A stretch of 43,158 bases of DNA from Alphaproteobacteria bacterium (GCA_024278855.1 JAJRSJ010000051.1:1-43158); one strand, 5' to 3'. Counted from the stretch's first letter, positions 34,901 to 43,158 are shown. Numbers and translations are program-made. Notes: a model not told the origin generated them from the sequence alone.

Positions 34901-35727
34901 CCCACAAAGGCTTTTTCGATCACAAATGTACCGGGCCGGGAAACTGATCCTTCCTTGAGACCAAATTTTTCCATCAAGGCTTTGGTGTCCATGGTCATGT
35001 CCATGGAGCCGCAGATCATGGCGCGGTCGTGTTCTGGTTTTATGGCACCGCCCGGAACATGTTCCCACAATTCCCCGTTTTCCATCAAATCCGTAATCCG
35101 GCCTTTAAGCGGGAAATCTTCACGGGTGACGGTGGGGATATGGTGTAGACGTTTGCCAAAATCATCGCCGAGAATATCGCAAAGTAGCGGGTCTTTACGG
35201 GCCGCCTCTACAATCTCATACCCGTATTCAAGCTCACCTATTTCCCGGCACGTATGGGTCAGGATAATCTGGTCGTATTTTTCGTAAACTTCCGGATCGC
35301 GAATAAGGCTGGCGAACGGGGCTATGCCGGTTCCGGTGGAAAACAGAAACAAGCGTTTACCCTTTAAGACCGCATCACAGATCAATGTACCAACCGGCTT
35401 GCGCCCAAGTAAAACATGATCCCCGACTTTGATATGTTGTAATTTCGAGGTCAAAGGCCCGTCGTCCACCTTGATGGAATAAAAATCCAACTTGTCATCC
35501 CAAGACGGGCTAGCTACGGAATAAGCCCGTAAAATCGGCTTTATTTTGCCCTTTATCTCGCCCATGAGACCAAGCATGATAAATTCCCCAGAACGAAACC
35601 GAAAACTGGCCGGACGGGTGACGGAAAACGAAAATGTCTTGTCGGTATAATGCTTTACCGCCAAGACTTCCTCCAAAGTCGGTGCATTAGGCTTGTTTGG
35701 CGGCTTTGTTGTTTTGGCAGAACCCAT
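34897..35727 (-). CDS. fpr: Ferredoxin/flavodoxin-NADP+ reductase
   Basis: The 276-residue FAD enzyme moves electrons between NADPH and ferredoxin or flavodoxin. The FAD-binding site is RAYSVASP, followed by the phosphate-binding region GPLTSKLQ; the NADP half has STGTGIAPFASLIRD and THTCREIGELEYG, with MICGSMDMT and the C-terminal EKAFVG typical of the bacterial class. About 20 extra N-terminal residues (SAKTTKPPNKPNAP) carry a Pro/Asn/Lys-rich stretch. The ribosome site is GAGG seven bases before the ATG. Upstream lies a 20-bp tandem repeat that creates very short ORFs in the leader. Confidence 0.93.
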   Translation of the reverse strand: MGSAKTTKPPNKPNAPTLEEVLAVKHYTDKTFSFSVTRPASFRFRSGEFIMLGLMGEIKGKIKPILRAYSVASPSWDDKLDFYSIKVDDGPLTSKLQHIKVGDHVLLGRKPVGTLICDAVLKGKRLFLFSTGTGIAPFASLIRDPEVYEKYDQIILTHTCREIGELEYGYEIVEAARKDPLLCDILGDDFGKRLHHIPTVTREDFPLKGRITDLMENGELWEHVPGGAIKPEHDRAMICGSMDMTMDTKALMEKFGLKEGSVSRPGTFVIEKAFVG

Positions 35728-35733
35728 AGTTTT

Positions 35734-35773
35734 TCCTCGTTTATTGGTTCATATCCTCGTTTATGCGTTCATG
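35734..35773 (-). repeat. 20-bp tandem duplication carrying mini-ORFs in the fpr leader
   Basis: Copies at 35734-35753 and 35754-35773 differ at 3 of 20 positions. On the minus strand each copy contains ATGAAC, a third codon, TAA and then ACGAGGA. The copy next to fpr supplies its ribosome site. The result is a nine-codon ORF (MNILHYMNA) followed by a three-codon ORF (MNQ), each ending just before a GAGG. The GAGG to mini-ORF spacing is only 2 nt, so translation of the second one is doubtful. Confidence 0.7.
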
Positions 35774-35832
35774 TAATGTAAAATATTCATAAAACCAATA
35801 GGCATATGGGAATTCTCTGATAAGTTTAAAGC

Positions 35833-37302
35833 ATGAATGACCATATACTGGATTTGGCGGGCGGGTTTGACACGGGTACGCAGGCAAGTTGGCGAGCCTT
35901 GAGCGCTAAAGCCCTGCGCGGTGCGGACTTCGAGCAAACCTTGGTGCGCCGTAGCGCGGACGGGGTAAAACGCGGGCCGCTGTTTACGGACGCCCCTGAA
36001 ACGGCGAGCTTGCGCAAAGCTGATGTCCCGCACTTGGCCGAGCGGGGGTGGCATATTACGCCCGTGATTGACCATCCGGATATAGACCGGGCCAATAAAG
36101 ATATACTTGCCGACCTTAAGGGCGGCGCCAGTGCCTTACGCTTGCAAATCGACCCAAGCGGCAAGACCGGCATTGCTGTGGCTACACGTTCTGATCTGCA
36201 AAGATTGCTATCGGGGGTCTATGTGGATCTGGTACCCATCCATTTATCCCCTGCGCCGGACAATTTTGAAACTGCCGCACTTTTGGCCGGGCTTTATAAA
36301 GACCGTGGGGATTTGGCTAATATTCATTTAGGTCTGGGGTATAGCCCCGCGCCAAAGGATATGGATAAATTGTACAACCTGGTTAATTGGGTACGCAGCC
36401 ATGCCCCGCACTGGAAAGCCGTCACCATAAACGCCGCCATGCCCCATGAGGCCGGTGCAACAAGCGCTCAGGAACTGGCTTTTATGCTCGGCAGTGCTGT
36501 TGCCATCATCAATAGACTTTTGGACTCAGGCCTCAAGATAGACGAAATATTGCCGCTGATGGATGTGCATTTGTCCGTGTCCGCAGACGGGCATTGGGGT
36601 ATTTGTAAACTCCGGGCCGCCCGCATGGTGTGGGCCAGCATGGCCGCAAGCTACGGCGCGGCGGACACAAGCTGTACCGTCCACACCACCACATCGCGCC
36701 GCATGCTGTCCAAACTTGATCCGTGGTCAAACATGCTGCGGCTCGGCGGGGCAACATTCGCCGGCATTTGCGGCGGCGCAGACTATATCACCACCCTTCC
36801 CTTTACCGAACCTTTGGGCCTGGCCACACCCTTTGCACGGCGCATAGCCCGAAACACGCAATTACTGCTCATGGAAGAAAGCCGCCTTGGGCAAGTAGCA
36901 GACCCGGCAAATGGCAGCTATACCCACGAAACTTTGAGCCACAATATAGCCAGCTCGGCATGGAGTTTGTTTCAAGACATGGAGCGGCGCGGCGGCTGGC
37001 CCAAGGCCCGTGACTGGTTTGTTGCCCAAATTAACGAAGCCGCCAAACACCGCGATGAGCGCATCAAGAGCGGTGAAATAAAGCTAGTCGGGGTCAACCA
37101 GTTTGCCAACCCTGATGTGAGGCAGGCACAGGTTTTACCTCGCCCCGTGGTCAAGCCAAAATCCGGCACTCCGATTGATACGGATGATTTCGTTACCGCT
37201 TTAGCCCAAGCCCAGAACGGACGCATATTGCCCGTGCCTAAGCAAGCAGAAATGTTCAAACCCATACGTTTGTCTGAACCATTCGAGACGGGGGACACAT
37301 GA
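35833..37302 (+). CDS. mutA: Methylmalonyl-CoA mutase small (beta) subunit
   Basis: The 489-residue protein has the same barrel fold as the large subunit ([61 protein letters not shown]) but lacks the catalytic B12-binding motif. In two-subunit mutases it is a structural partner of the large subunit. The ATG at 35833 has no good Shine-Dalgarno sequence. The stop codon overlaps the mutB start (ATGA), so the subunits are translationally coupled. It is divergent from fpr across 105 bp. Confidence 0.93.
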   Translation: MNDHILDLAGGFDTGTQASWRALSAKALRGADFEQTLVRRSADGVKRGPLFTDAPETASLRKADVPHLAERGWHITPVIDHPDIDRANKDILADLKGGASALRLQIDPSGKTGIAVATRSDLQRLLSGVYVDLVPIHLSPAPDNFETAALLAGLYKDRGDLANIHLGLGYSPAPKDMDKLYNLVNWVRSHAPHWKAVTINAAMPHEAGATSAQELAFMLGSAVAIINRLLDSGLKIDEILPLMDVHLSVSADGHWGICKLRAARMVWASMAASYGAADTSCTVHTTTSRRMLSKLDPWSNMLRLGGATFAGICGGADYITTLPFTEPLGLATPFARRIARNTQLLLMEESRLGQVADPANGSYTHETLSHNIASSAWSLFQDMERRGGWPKARDWFVAQINEAAKHRDERIKSGEIKLVGVNQFANPDVRQAQVLPRPVVKPKSGTPIDTDDFVTALAQAQNGRILPVPKQAEMFKPIRLSEPFETGDT

Positions 37303-39458
37303 TGAACCGCCCCGATTTCACCAATATTCCGTTTGCGCCCCCTGCCCTCAATCCCGTGAACCAGAACGGTAACATCTGGCACACGCCTGAAGGCATAGAC
37401 ATCAAACCCGCCTATACCGCCGCCGATAGCGCCCCATTGGATTTCACCAACACCTATCCCGGATTTGCGCCCTATGTGCGCGGCCCTTACCCGACCATGT
37501 TCCCCCAGCGGCCCTGGACAATCCGCCAATATGCGGGCTTTTCTACTGCCGAAGACAGCAATGCGTTTTATAGGCGCGGGCTGGCGGCGGGCCAAAAAGG
37601 GCTTTCGGTTGCTTTCGATTTGGCCACTCATAGAGGTTATGACAGCGACCACCCCCGTGTGATTGGTGATGTGGGCATGGCCGGTGTGGCCATTGACAGC
37701 ATTTACGATATGCGGGTGTTGTTCGGCGGCATTCCGCTCGACAAGATGAGCGTTTCCATGACCATGAACGGCGCGGTTTTGCCAGTTCTCGCCATGTATA
37801 TCGTCGCTGCAGAGGAGCAGGGTGTTTCTGCAGACAAGCTAACTGGCACTATCCAGAACGATATTCTCAAGGAATTCATGGTGCGCAACACCTATATTTA
37901 TCCGCCGCGCCCCAGTATGCGAATAGTCTCGGATATATTCGCCCATACGGCCAAACATATGCCGCGTTTTAACTCCATTTCCATTTCGGGGTATCATATG
38001 CAAGAAGCCGGCGCCAGCGCCGACCTTGAACTGGCCTATACTTTGGCCGACGGAGTTGAATATATCCGCACCGGGCTAGCGGCGGGCATGGATATTGACC
38101 AATTTGCGCCGCGCCTGTCGTTCTTTTGGGGCATTGGCATGAATTATTTTACGGAAGTTGCCAAGCTTAGAGCAGCAAGGATGCTCTGGGCCAAACTCTT
38201 GAAACCGTTCAATCCCGCCAACCCCAAATCCTCCATGTTGCGCACCCATTGCCAAACCTCCGGTTGGTCGCTTACGGCCCAGGATGTGTTTAATAATATT
38301 GGGCGTACCATGATCGAGGCCATGGCGGCGGTGGACGGCCATACCCAGTCCCTGCACACCAATTCCCTGGACGAGGCTTTGGCCCTGCCGACCGATTTCT
38401 CGGCGCGTATTGCCCGTAATACGCAAGTATTTCTGGCCGGTGAAGGCGGCCATTGTAATGCCGTAGACCCGTGGGGCGGATCCCACTTTGTCGAACGCTT
38501 AACCCACGATTTAGCCGCACGGGCCTGGGGGCATATCGAAGAAATCGAGAAGCTTGGCGGTATGTCAAATGCGCTGGAGAGCGGAATTCCGAAACTGCGC
38601 ATCGAACAAGCGTCCGCCCGTATCCAAAGCCTGATTGACAGCGGTGCGCAAACGGTTGTTGGTATCAACAAATACCGCACCAGTGATAAAGACGATATTC
38701 CGCTGTTAAAAGTTGATAACGCCAAGGTAAGAGCCGGCCAAATCGCACGCCTTGAAAAGCTTAAAAAAGATAGAAATAACAAAGATTTGCAAGCCACTTT
38801 AGAGGCGCTCACCAATGCCGCAGACACAGGCAAAGGTAATCTTTTGGCTTTGGCAATCGACGCGGCCCGCACCAAGGCCACGGTCGGCGAAATCAGCTCT
38901 GCCTTGGCCAAAGTATTCACAAGATATGAGGCCGTGCCTGAAGGCGTTAGCGGTGTCTATGCGGAGGCTTGGGACGACAGAAATCCGGATTTGCGTGCCG
39001 CCAAACGCCGCATTGAGGCTTTCGTGGAGATGGAAGGCCGCAAGCCGAAAATACTGATCGCCAAAATGGGTCAGGACGGCCATGATAGAGGCCAAAAGGT
39101 GGTAGCCACAGGTTTTGCCGATATGGGTTTTGACGTGGTAATAGGCCCGTTATTCCAAACCCCGACAGAGGCCGCCGAATTGGGCATAGCCGAAAATGTG
39201 GACGTCATCGCCGCCTCATCTCTGGCCGCCGGGCATTTAACGCTAGTGCCGGAGCTACGAGACGCCCTCACCGCCAAATTCCGAGACGACATCACGATAA
39301 TCGTAGGCGGCGTAATCCCGCCCGAAGACATAAGGACGCTCGAAGACATGGGCGCAAAAGCCGTCTTCCCGCCCGGCACATCAATCCCCGACGCCGTGCT
39401 GGCAGTATTGGACATAGTCAATGCCCGTCTGTCTCAGGGAAGTAAAAACCTCACCTAA
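37299..39458 (+). CDS. mutB: Methylmalonyl-CoA mutase large (alpha) subunit
   Basis: The 719-residue catalytic subunit isomerises methylmalonyl-CoA to succinyl-CoA with adenosylcobalamin. The N-terminal barrel shows [20 protein letters not shown] and the substrate-binding [11 protein letters not shown]; the C-terminal cobalamin domain (about 580-715) has the base-off motif DGHDRG, with His595 as the cobalt ligand, and later SSLAAGH and GGVIP. The start can be 37299 or the adjacent ATG at 37302. Neither the chaperone meaB nor the epimerase is adjacent. The gene ends in a 4-nt overlap with the convergent fabG. Confidence 0.97.
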   Translation: MMNRPDFTNIPFAPPALNPVNQNGNIWHTPEGIDIKPAYTAADSAPLDFTNTYPGFAPYVRGPYPTMFPQRPWTIRQYAGFSTAEDSNAFYRRGLAAGQKGLSVAFDLATHRGYDSDHPRVIGDVGMAGVAIDSIYDMRVLFGGIPLDKMSVSMTMNGAVLPVLAMYIVAAEEQGVSADKLTGTIQNDILKEFMVRNTYIYPPRPSMRIVSDIFAHTAKHMPRFNSISISGYHMQEAGASADLELAYTLADGVEYIRTGLAAGMDIDQFAPRLSFFWGIGMNYFTEVAKLRAARMLWAKLLKPFNPANPKSSMLRTHCQTSGWSLTAQDVFNNIGRTMIEAMAAVDGHTQSLHTNSLDEALALPTDFSARIARNTQVFLAGEGGHCNAVDPWGGSHFVERLTHDLAARAWGHIEEIEKLGGMSNALESGIPKLRIEQASARIQSLIDSGAQTVVGINKYRTSDKDDIPLLKVDNAKVRAGQIARLEKLKKDRNNKDLQATLEALTNAADTGKGNLLALAIDAARTKATVGEISSALAKVFTRYEAVPEGVSGVYAEAWDDRNPDLRAAKRRIEAFVEMEGRKPKILIAKMGQDGHDRGQKVVATGFADMGFDVVIGPLFQTPTEAAELGIAENVDVIAASSLAAGHLTLVPELRDALTAKFRDDITIIVGGVIPPEDIRTLEDMGAKAVFPPGTSIPDAVLAVLDIVNARLSQGSKNLT

Positions 39459-40195
39459 ATCATCGCCATACCGCCGTTTACGTGTAATGTCTGACCTGTG
39501 ACATAGGCCGCTTCTTCGCTAGCCAAATAAAGCGCGGCATTGGCTATGTCCTGCCCGGTGCCTAGCTTACCTGCCGGGATTTTGGTCAGGATGGCTGCGG
39601 TTTGTTTTTCGTTTAGCGCTTCGGTCATGGGCGAGGCTATGAAACCCGGCGCAATGCAATTGGCGGTGACGCCGCGCACGGCTACTTCGCCGGCTACGGA
39701 TTTGGTAAAGCCGATCATACCGGCCTTGGAGGCCGCGTAATTGGCCTGGCCCGGATTTCCGGTCACACCAACGACAGACGTAATCCCGATAATCCGGCCC
39801 CAACGGGCTTTCATCATACCGCGCAAACAGGCTTTGGTCAGGCGAAAATAGGCTTCCAGATTGACCTTTTGCACCAAATCCCAATCATCCTGTTTCATGC
39901 GCATCAACAAACCGTCGCGGGTCAACCCGGCGTTGGAGACTAAAATATCCACAGGCCCGTCCATTAACTCCGCCGCCTGCTTGGGAAGCGCATCGACCGC
40001 CTCGCCGTCCGAGAGATTACACGGGGCCACAAATGCCCCCGCGCCCAGTTCCGCCGCTAGCTCGTCGAGTTTCTCCGCCCGTGTACCGGACAAAGTCACC
40101 AATGCGCCCCGTTCGTGTAACAGCCGCGCAATATCGCCGCCGAGACCACCCGTAGCACCCGTAACCAAAGCCCTGTGTCCTGTAAGATCAAACAT
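39455..40195 (-). CDS. fabG: 3-oxoacyl-[acyl-carrier-protein] reductase
   Basis: The 246-residue NADPH-dependent short-chain reductase has TGATGGLG (residues 12-19), NAG (88-90) and the catalytic tetrad Asn112, Ser140, Tyr153 and Lys157 (NYAASKAG). It reduces beta-ketoacyl-ACP in fatty acid synthesis. It starts 14 bp after fabD ends, so the two are an operon. The acyl-carrier protein gene that usually follows fabG is missing here; the convergent mutB gene comes next instead. Confidence 0.94.
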   Translation of the reverse strand: MFDLTGHRALVTGATGGLGGDIARLLHERGALVTLSGTRAEKLDELAAELGAGAFVAPCNLSDGEAVDALPKQAAELMDGPVDILVSNAGLTRDGLLMRMKQDDWDLVQKVNLEAYFRLTKACLRGMMKARWGRIIGITSVVGVTGNPGQANYAASKAGMIGFTKSVAGEVAVRGVTANCIAPGFIASPMTEALNEKQTAAILTKIPAGKLGTGQDIANAALYLASEEAAYVTGQTLHVNGGMAMI

Positions 40196-40209
40196 GTTTT
40201 TTCCTTGTT

Positions 40210-41148
40210 TTAAAATCGTTCCGCAAATTTTTCCAACGCATCCGGCGTTGACAGCGCAATACCATTCACACCCTTTACGATACGTCGCAGCATTCCGGTT
40301 AGCACTTTGCCAGTTCCCGTCTCTGCAAATGTGTCAATACCGTCCTGAGCCATCCACGAAACACTTTCGCGCCAACGTACACGGCCCGTGACCTGAGCCA
40401 CCAAGTCTGATTTTAGCTGCGCCGGATCAGTAACTGGCACGGCCGTTACGTTGTTGACCACGGGAACCACTGGCGTTTTTAAATCCGCATCTGCAAGCGC
40501 GTCCGCCATGGCGTCCGCCGCAGGTGCCATAAGGTCACAATGAAATGGTGCGGAAACCGGTAACAATACCGCTTTGCGAACACCTAGCTCATTGGCAGCC
40601 TCTATGGCGGCTTCGACCGCCGCTTTATCTCCGGAAATTACCACTTGACCATTGGCATTATCATTGGCGATTTGGCAAATACCGGATTTTGCGCCAACCA
40701 TAACAGCCGCAGCGGCCATATCCAGGTCAGCTCCGAGTAGCGCCGCCATAGCACCCTTGCCCACCGGAACCGCCTTTTGCATGGCCTCGCCGCGCAAGCG
40801 TAAAAGCTTGGCCGTCTGCGCCAAAGATAAGCTTCCCGCTGCACAGAGAGCCGAATACTCGCCCAGGGAATGTCCGGCCACATAACTTGCCGCGCTGACA
40901 TCCACATCAAACTCTCGCCGCAGCACCGCCGTAACCGCCAACGAGCAAGCCATCAAAGCGGGCTGGGTGTTGGCAGTCAGGGTTAAATCGGACGTAGGCC
41001 CGTCCCACATCAACCCGGACAAGTTTTGCGACAAGGCATCGTCTACCTCGTCGAACACGGATCGGGCTGATGCAAAGTTGTCTGCCAAATCCTTACCCAT
41101 GCCAACTGACTGCGAGCCTTGGCCGGGGAATGTAAATGCTAGTTTCAT
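40210..41148 (-). CDS. fabD: Malonyl-CoA:acyl-carrier-protein transacylase
   Basis: It loads malonyl groups onto acyl-carrier protein for fatty acid synthesis. The start at 41148 is chosen because AGAAG lies upstream and the protein then begins MKLAFTFPGQGSQ, the family start; the frame is open to 41199. The 312-residue enzyme has nucleophile Ser94 in GHSLGEYSA, Arg119, and His203 in APFHCDLM. It is divergent from rpsF across 213 bp. Confidence 0.95.
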   Translation of the reverse strand: MKLAFTFPGQGSQSVGMGKDLADNFASARSVFDEVDDALSQNLSGLMWDGPTSDLTLTANTQPALMACSLAVTAVLRREFDVDVSAASYVAGHSLGEYSALCAAGSLSLAQTAKLLRLRGEAMQKAVPVGKGAMAALLGADLDMAAAAVMVGAKSGICQIANDNANGQVVISGDKAAVEAAIEAANELGVRKAVLLPVSAPFHCDLMAPAADAMADALADADLKTPVVPVVNNVTAVPVTDPAQLKSDLVAQVTGRVRWRESVSWMAQDGIDTFAETGTGKVLTGMLRRIVKGVNGIALSTPDALEKFAERF

Positions 41149-41207
41149 AATGCTTCTTCTCATGTGTGTTTTTATGATTATCAACGCAATTGACCACAAA
41201 TCAAGTA

Positions 41208-41235
41208 TTGCGTTCGAAATAGTCTTGTGTATGTT
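41208..41235 (+). promoter_or_regulatory. Candidate promoter of the rpsF-rpsR-rplI operon
   Basis: TTGCGT (41208-41213) and TATGTT (41230-41235) are spaced by 16 nt and would start a transcript near 41242, leaving a leader of about 120 nt ahead of rpsF. The match is moderate and rests on position. Confidence 0.35.
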
Positions 41236-41238
41236 GCG

Positions 41239-41329
41239 CCGCTTACCGATTGCGGTCTATTCTAACCGTCAGACATGGGGTTTGACCAAGGCTTTAGAAC
41301 CATCGTTTATCTCTCCCCTTCGAGAGATA
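41239..41329 (+). promoter_or_regulatory. Structured rpsF leader, possible S6:S18 autoregulatory element
   Basis: Two hairpins are visible: CCGC/GCGG (41239-41242 with 41252-41255) with CCG in its loop, and a strong 8-bp stem with a 6-nt loop (41308-41315 with 41322-41329). Many bacteria place an S6:S18-binding structure with an essential CCG in the rpsF leader. Another CCG occurs at about 41267-41269 between the two hairpins. Whether this leader folds into that motif was not tested. Confidence 0.35.
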
Positions 41330-41361
41330 GGCGCCGCAGTCTAACTTAGAAGGACATATTT

Positions 41362-41718
41362 ATGTCATACTACGAACACGTGATCATTTCACGTCCCGAC
41401 ATTTCCGAGACCCAGGTCAAAGAAATGATCATCCAGTTATCCGATAAATTTGCAAGTCTTGGCGGCAAAGTCGTCGATACCGAGTATTGGGGTCTGCGCA
41501 AACTAGCCTACCGGATCAATAAAAACCGTAAAGCCCATTACTCATTTTTCAAACTTGATGCACCCTCTGATGCCGTGCAAGAAGTTGAACGCTTACACCG
41601 CATTGATGATGATATATTGCGCTATATGACCATCCGGGTTGATGAGCACACGGACGAGACATCTCCGATTATGAAAAAACGTGAAGACCGCGAGCGCAAG
41701 CCGCGCCCTCGCCACTAG
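41362..41718 (+). CDS. rpsF: 30S ribosomal protein S6
   Basis: The 118-residue ribosomal protein pairs with S18 on the platform of the small subunit. It begins MSYYEHVIISRPDIS and shows the conserved GLRKLAYRINKNRKAHY segment and a C-terminal lysine/arginine-rich tail. The ribosome site AGAAGGA precedes the ATG. It is the first gene of the rpsF-rpsR-rplI operon. Confidence 0.97.
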   Translation: MSYYEHVIISRPDISETQVKEMIIQLSDKFASLGGKVVDTEYWGLRKLAYRINKNRKAHYSFFKLDAPSDAVQEVERLHRIDDDILRYMTIRVDEHTDETSPIMKKREDRERKPRPRH

Positions 41719-41733
41719 AGACAGGACTTAATC

Positions 41734-41997
41734 ATGGCTAAGAAACTAGATATCAAAATTGAAAACCTGCCCGTTCGCAGTCAATTTTCGCGGCGCCGTA
41801 AAGTATGCCCGTTCGCGGGTGAAAACGGCAAGACCATCGACTATAAAGACCCTAAAATGCTGGCGCGATATATGTCCGAAAAAGGCAAAATCGTACCGTC
41901 GCGCATTTCTAGCGTCACCCACAAAAAACAACGCGAACTGGCGAAAGCCATCAAGCGCGCACGCTTTTTGGCACTCTTGCCATATGCTGCGAATTAG
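41734..41997 (+). CDS. rpsR: 30S ribosomal protein S18
   Basis: The 87-residue protein has the RRRKVCPF and [19 protein letters not shown] blocks and the [21 protein letters not shown] helix universal in S18. It binds S6 in the ribosome. It lies 15 bp after rpsF. Confidence 0.98.
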   Translation: MAKKLDIKIENLPVRSQFSRRRKVCPFAGENGKTIDYKDPKMLARYMSEKGKIVPSRISSVTHKKQRELAKAIKRARFLALLPYAAN

Positions 41998-42006
41998 GAG
42001 GCGATT

Positions 42007-42600
42007 ATGCAAATTGTACTTTTAGAACGTGTGGACAGTCTGGGAAATATGGGCGATATCGTCAATGTTAAAAACGGCTATGCGCGTAATTTCCTGTTGC
42101 CAAATGCCAAAGCTCTGCGGGCTACCAAAGCAAATCTTGTCCGCTTTGAAGCTGAGCGTGAGTTCCTCGAAAAACGCAATGCTGAAACGGCGCAAAAAGC
42201 CTCCGAAGAGGGTTCTGATCTCGACGGCACAACTTATATTGCCATTCGCCAAGCCGGTGATACCGGAATTTTGTACGGCTCTGTGTCGTCCCGTGATGTT
42301 GCCGAGCTAGTCGGAGATCCGGTAAAACGCGCAATGGTGGTTCTTGAACAACCCATCAAAGCTCTGGGTCTGCATGATGTGCGGGTCAAACTTCACCCGG
42401 AAGTCAGCATCAATGTCATCATCAATGTGGCGCGCACCGAGGACGAAGCTGCCCGCCAGGAGGCCGGCGAAGACGTGATCGCTACACAGCTCGACGCAGA
42501 CAAATCCGAAGCCGAAACCGACGCAGAAGAACGCGCCGAAACGGCTAAAGAAATGTTCGAAGGCGAACACGGCGAAGACTTACGCACCGACGAAGACTAA
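42007..42600 (+). CDS. rplI: 50S ribosomal protein L9 with long acidic tail
   Basis: The N-terminal 150 residues are a normal L9 (MQIVLLERVDSLGNMGDIV, VKNGYARNFLLPNAKA, the long helix, and the C-terminal RNA-binding domain with VKLHPEVSINVIINV). About 45 extra residues follow and are strongly acidic (ADKSEAETDAEERAETAKE). Such tails are seen in other alphaproteobacteria. It is the last gene of its operon and is followed by a clear terminator. Confidence 0.97.
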   Translation: MQIVLLERVDSLGNMGDIVNVKNGYARNFLLPNAKALRATKANLVRFEAEREFLEKRNAETAQKASEEGSDLDGTTYIAIRQAGDTGILYGSVSSRDVAELVGDPVKRAMVVLEQPIKALGLHDVRVKLHPEVSINVIINVARTEDEAARQEAGEDVIATQLDADKSEAETDAEERAETAKEMFEGEHGEDLRTDED

Positions 42601-42622
42601 TCGCCTCATATATTAAAACACC

Positions 42623-42656
42623 AAAACCCGCCCGGGAAACCGAGGCGGGTTTTTTG
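42623..42656 (+). terminator. Rho-independent terminator of the rpsF-rpsR-rplI operon
   Basis: AACCCGCC (42625-42632) pairs with GGCGGGTT (42644-42651) around an 11-nt loop and is followed directly by a T-run. It lies 25 bases after the rplI stop and is the only textbook terminator I found in the window. Confidence 0.9.
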
Positions 42657-42659
42657 TTG

Positions 42660-42693
42660 TAGTGTTTCGCCTGTAATTAAACCCGAAACACTA
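42660..42693. repeat. Inverted repeat just after the rplI terminator
   Basis: TAGTGTTTCG (42660-42669) and CGAAACACTA (42684-42693) form a perfect 10-bp stem with a 14-nt loop. There is no T-run after it. It may be a second transcription barrier or the remnant of a mobile end. Confidence 0.5.
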
Positions 42694-42713
42694 TAGTTGC
42701 CGATAGCACATTT

Positions 42714-42896
42714 CCCCTCACCTTGTTCCTCTCCCCAAAGGAGAGGAGACGGTGTCTTGACCAACTTGTGAAAGGATAGTTCAGAGGTTCCCTATATTTC
42801 CCTTGCAGGTGTTTCAGTATGCTCCGAGCTTATAGCCAAACAAAGAGACTCATAGCGTGGTCTCCTCTCCTTTGGGGAGAGGAACAAGGTGAGGGG
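42714..42896. repeat. MITE-like element, copy 2: perfect 37-bp inverted repeats around a 109-bp core
   Basis: The arm at 42714-42750 is the exact reverse complement of 42860-42896 and matches the arms of copy 1 (9877-10051) nearly base for base. The difference from copy 1 (a CCCAAAAGG spacer becoming CCCCAAAGG) is mirrored in the opposite arm. The core differs from copy 1 and has no ORF. It lies in the 479-bp gene-free stretch between rplI and the insertion sequence; the remaining bases (42897-43017) show nothing I can interpret. Confidence 0.85.
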
Positions 42897-43017
42897 GTAT
42901 GGTGCTGACCGGGAACTATCACTCGCCGTTGCTCACTCATAATAACAACGAAAAATTCACAATGACCAGTCATTTACCGAGAGATAAATTTATTACGCTC
43001 AACATAAATAGCCAATC

Positions 43018-43060
43018 TGGACTTGTCCCGGTTTAGTTCCGGGTTGTTATGAGTATAACA
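43018..43060 (+). mobile_element. Probable left end of an IS3-type insertion sequence with a leader hairpin
   Basis: A TGGACTTGTCC start at 43018 resembles the TG-beginning terminal repeats of IS3-type elements. A CCCGG/CCGGG stem follows, and then TGTTAT/ATAACA (43045-43050 with 43055-43060, 4-nt loop) just before the transposase ribosome site. Such hairpins often restrict translation of transcripts entering from outside. The right end is beyond the window, so the terminal repeat cannot be confirmed. Confidence 0.45.
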
Positions 43061-43079
43061 GCCATCAAGGAGAACTATT

Positions 43080-43158
43080 ATGTCCAAGCAACATACAAAA
43101 GAATTTCAACAAGAAGCCGTCCGCATCGCACTGTCGAGTGATTTGTCACGCAAACAAA
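43080..43158 (+). CDS. IS3-family transposase OrfA, truncated by the window edge
   Basis: ATG 43080 follows AAGGAG. The 26 visible residues (MSKQHTKEFQQEAVRIALSS and following DLSRKQ) match the start of the helix-turn-helix OrfA protein of IS3-type elements, which usually reads K-x-x-x-x-EFK-x-EAV-R-L. It binds the element ends, and with OrfB (by frameshifting) makes the active transposase. The remainder lies outside the window. Confidence 0.8.
   Translation, partial: MSKQHTKEFQQEAVRIALSSDLSRKQ

Overview
The window is a gene-dense, roughly 50% GC stretch of bacterial chromosome. It most resembles a marine alphaproteobacterium of the Hyphomonadaceae/Maricaulales type. That placement is inference from the gene set (two-subunit methylmalonyl-CoA mutase, a full type II secretion operon, LptD, rpsF-rpsR-rplI beside fabD) and from the protein sequences; there is no rRNA or tRNA gene to anchor it.

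Layout: (1) 1-1260 is an eroded edge with a 5'-truncated and apparently frameshifted ORF, a small membrane ORF and a glutathione S-transferase gene broken by an in-frame TAA. (2) 1358-9852 holds pckA, a beta-carbonic anhydrase overlapping a cytochrome c/PQQ sugar dehydrogenase, a lipoprotein M28 peptidase and a very large beta-propeller amidohydrolase. (3) A 175-bp element with perfect 43-bp inverted repeats (9877-10051) separates that block from a TPP enzyme/aldehyde dehydrogenase operon (10079-13179). (4) 13320-24299 is a complete type II secretion locus: gspC-D-E-F-G-H-I-J-K-L-M read leftward with mostly 1-4 nt overlaps, an unrecognised lipoprotein where gspN might be expected, and a convergent short A24 prepilin peptidase. 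(5) 24485-32239 carries valine/isobutyrate catabolism genes (aldehyde dehydrogenase, mmsB, 3-hydroxyisobutyryl-CoA hydrolase, acyl-CoA dehydrogenase, mmsA), interrupted by a secreted Sel1-repeat protein on the other strand. (6) 32408-39458 has lptD, a ferredoxin-NADP reductase and mutA-mutB. (7) 39455-42600 has fabG-fabD facing left and rpsF-rpsR-rplI facing right. (8) 42601-43158 holds the rplI terminator, a second copy of the inverted-repeat element and the start of an IS3-type insertion sequence.

The genes of (5) and (6) link logically: isobutyryl-CoA is oxidised, hydrated elsewhere, hydrolysed to 3-hydroxyisobutyrate, oxidised by MmsB, converted by MmsA to propionyl-CoA, and after carboxylation (not encoded here) isomerised by MutAB to succinyl-CoA, which PckA could feed to gluconeogenesis. 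The secreted peptidase and sugar dehydrogenase fit a polymer- and peptide-degrading lifestyle served by the secretion system.

The most unusual material is non-coding or accessory: the two inverted-repeat elements whose arms have changed together, two double-hairpin repeats bracketing the acyl-CoA dehydrogenase gene, a 20-bp tandem duplication creating mini-ORFs ahead of the ferredoxin reductase, several short tandem repeats, convergent genes sharing CTAG/CTAA as both stop codons, and the new lipoprotein at the end of the secretion operon. No CRISPR array, tRNA, rRNA, phage or defence island was seen.
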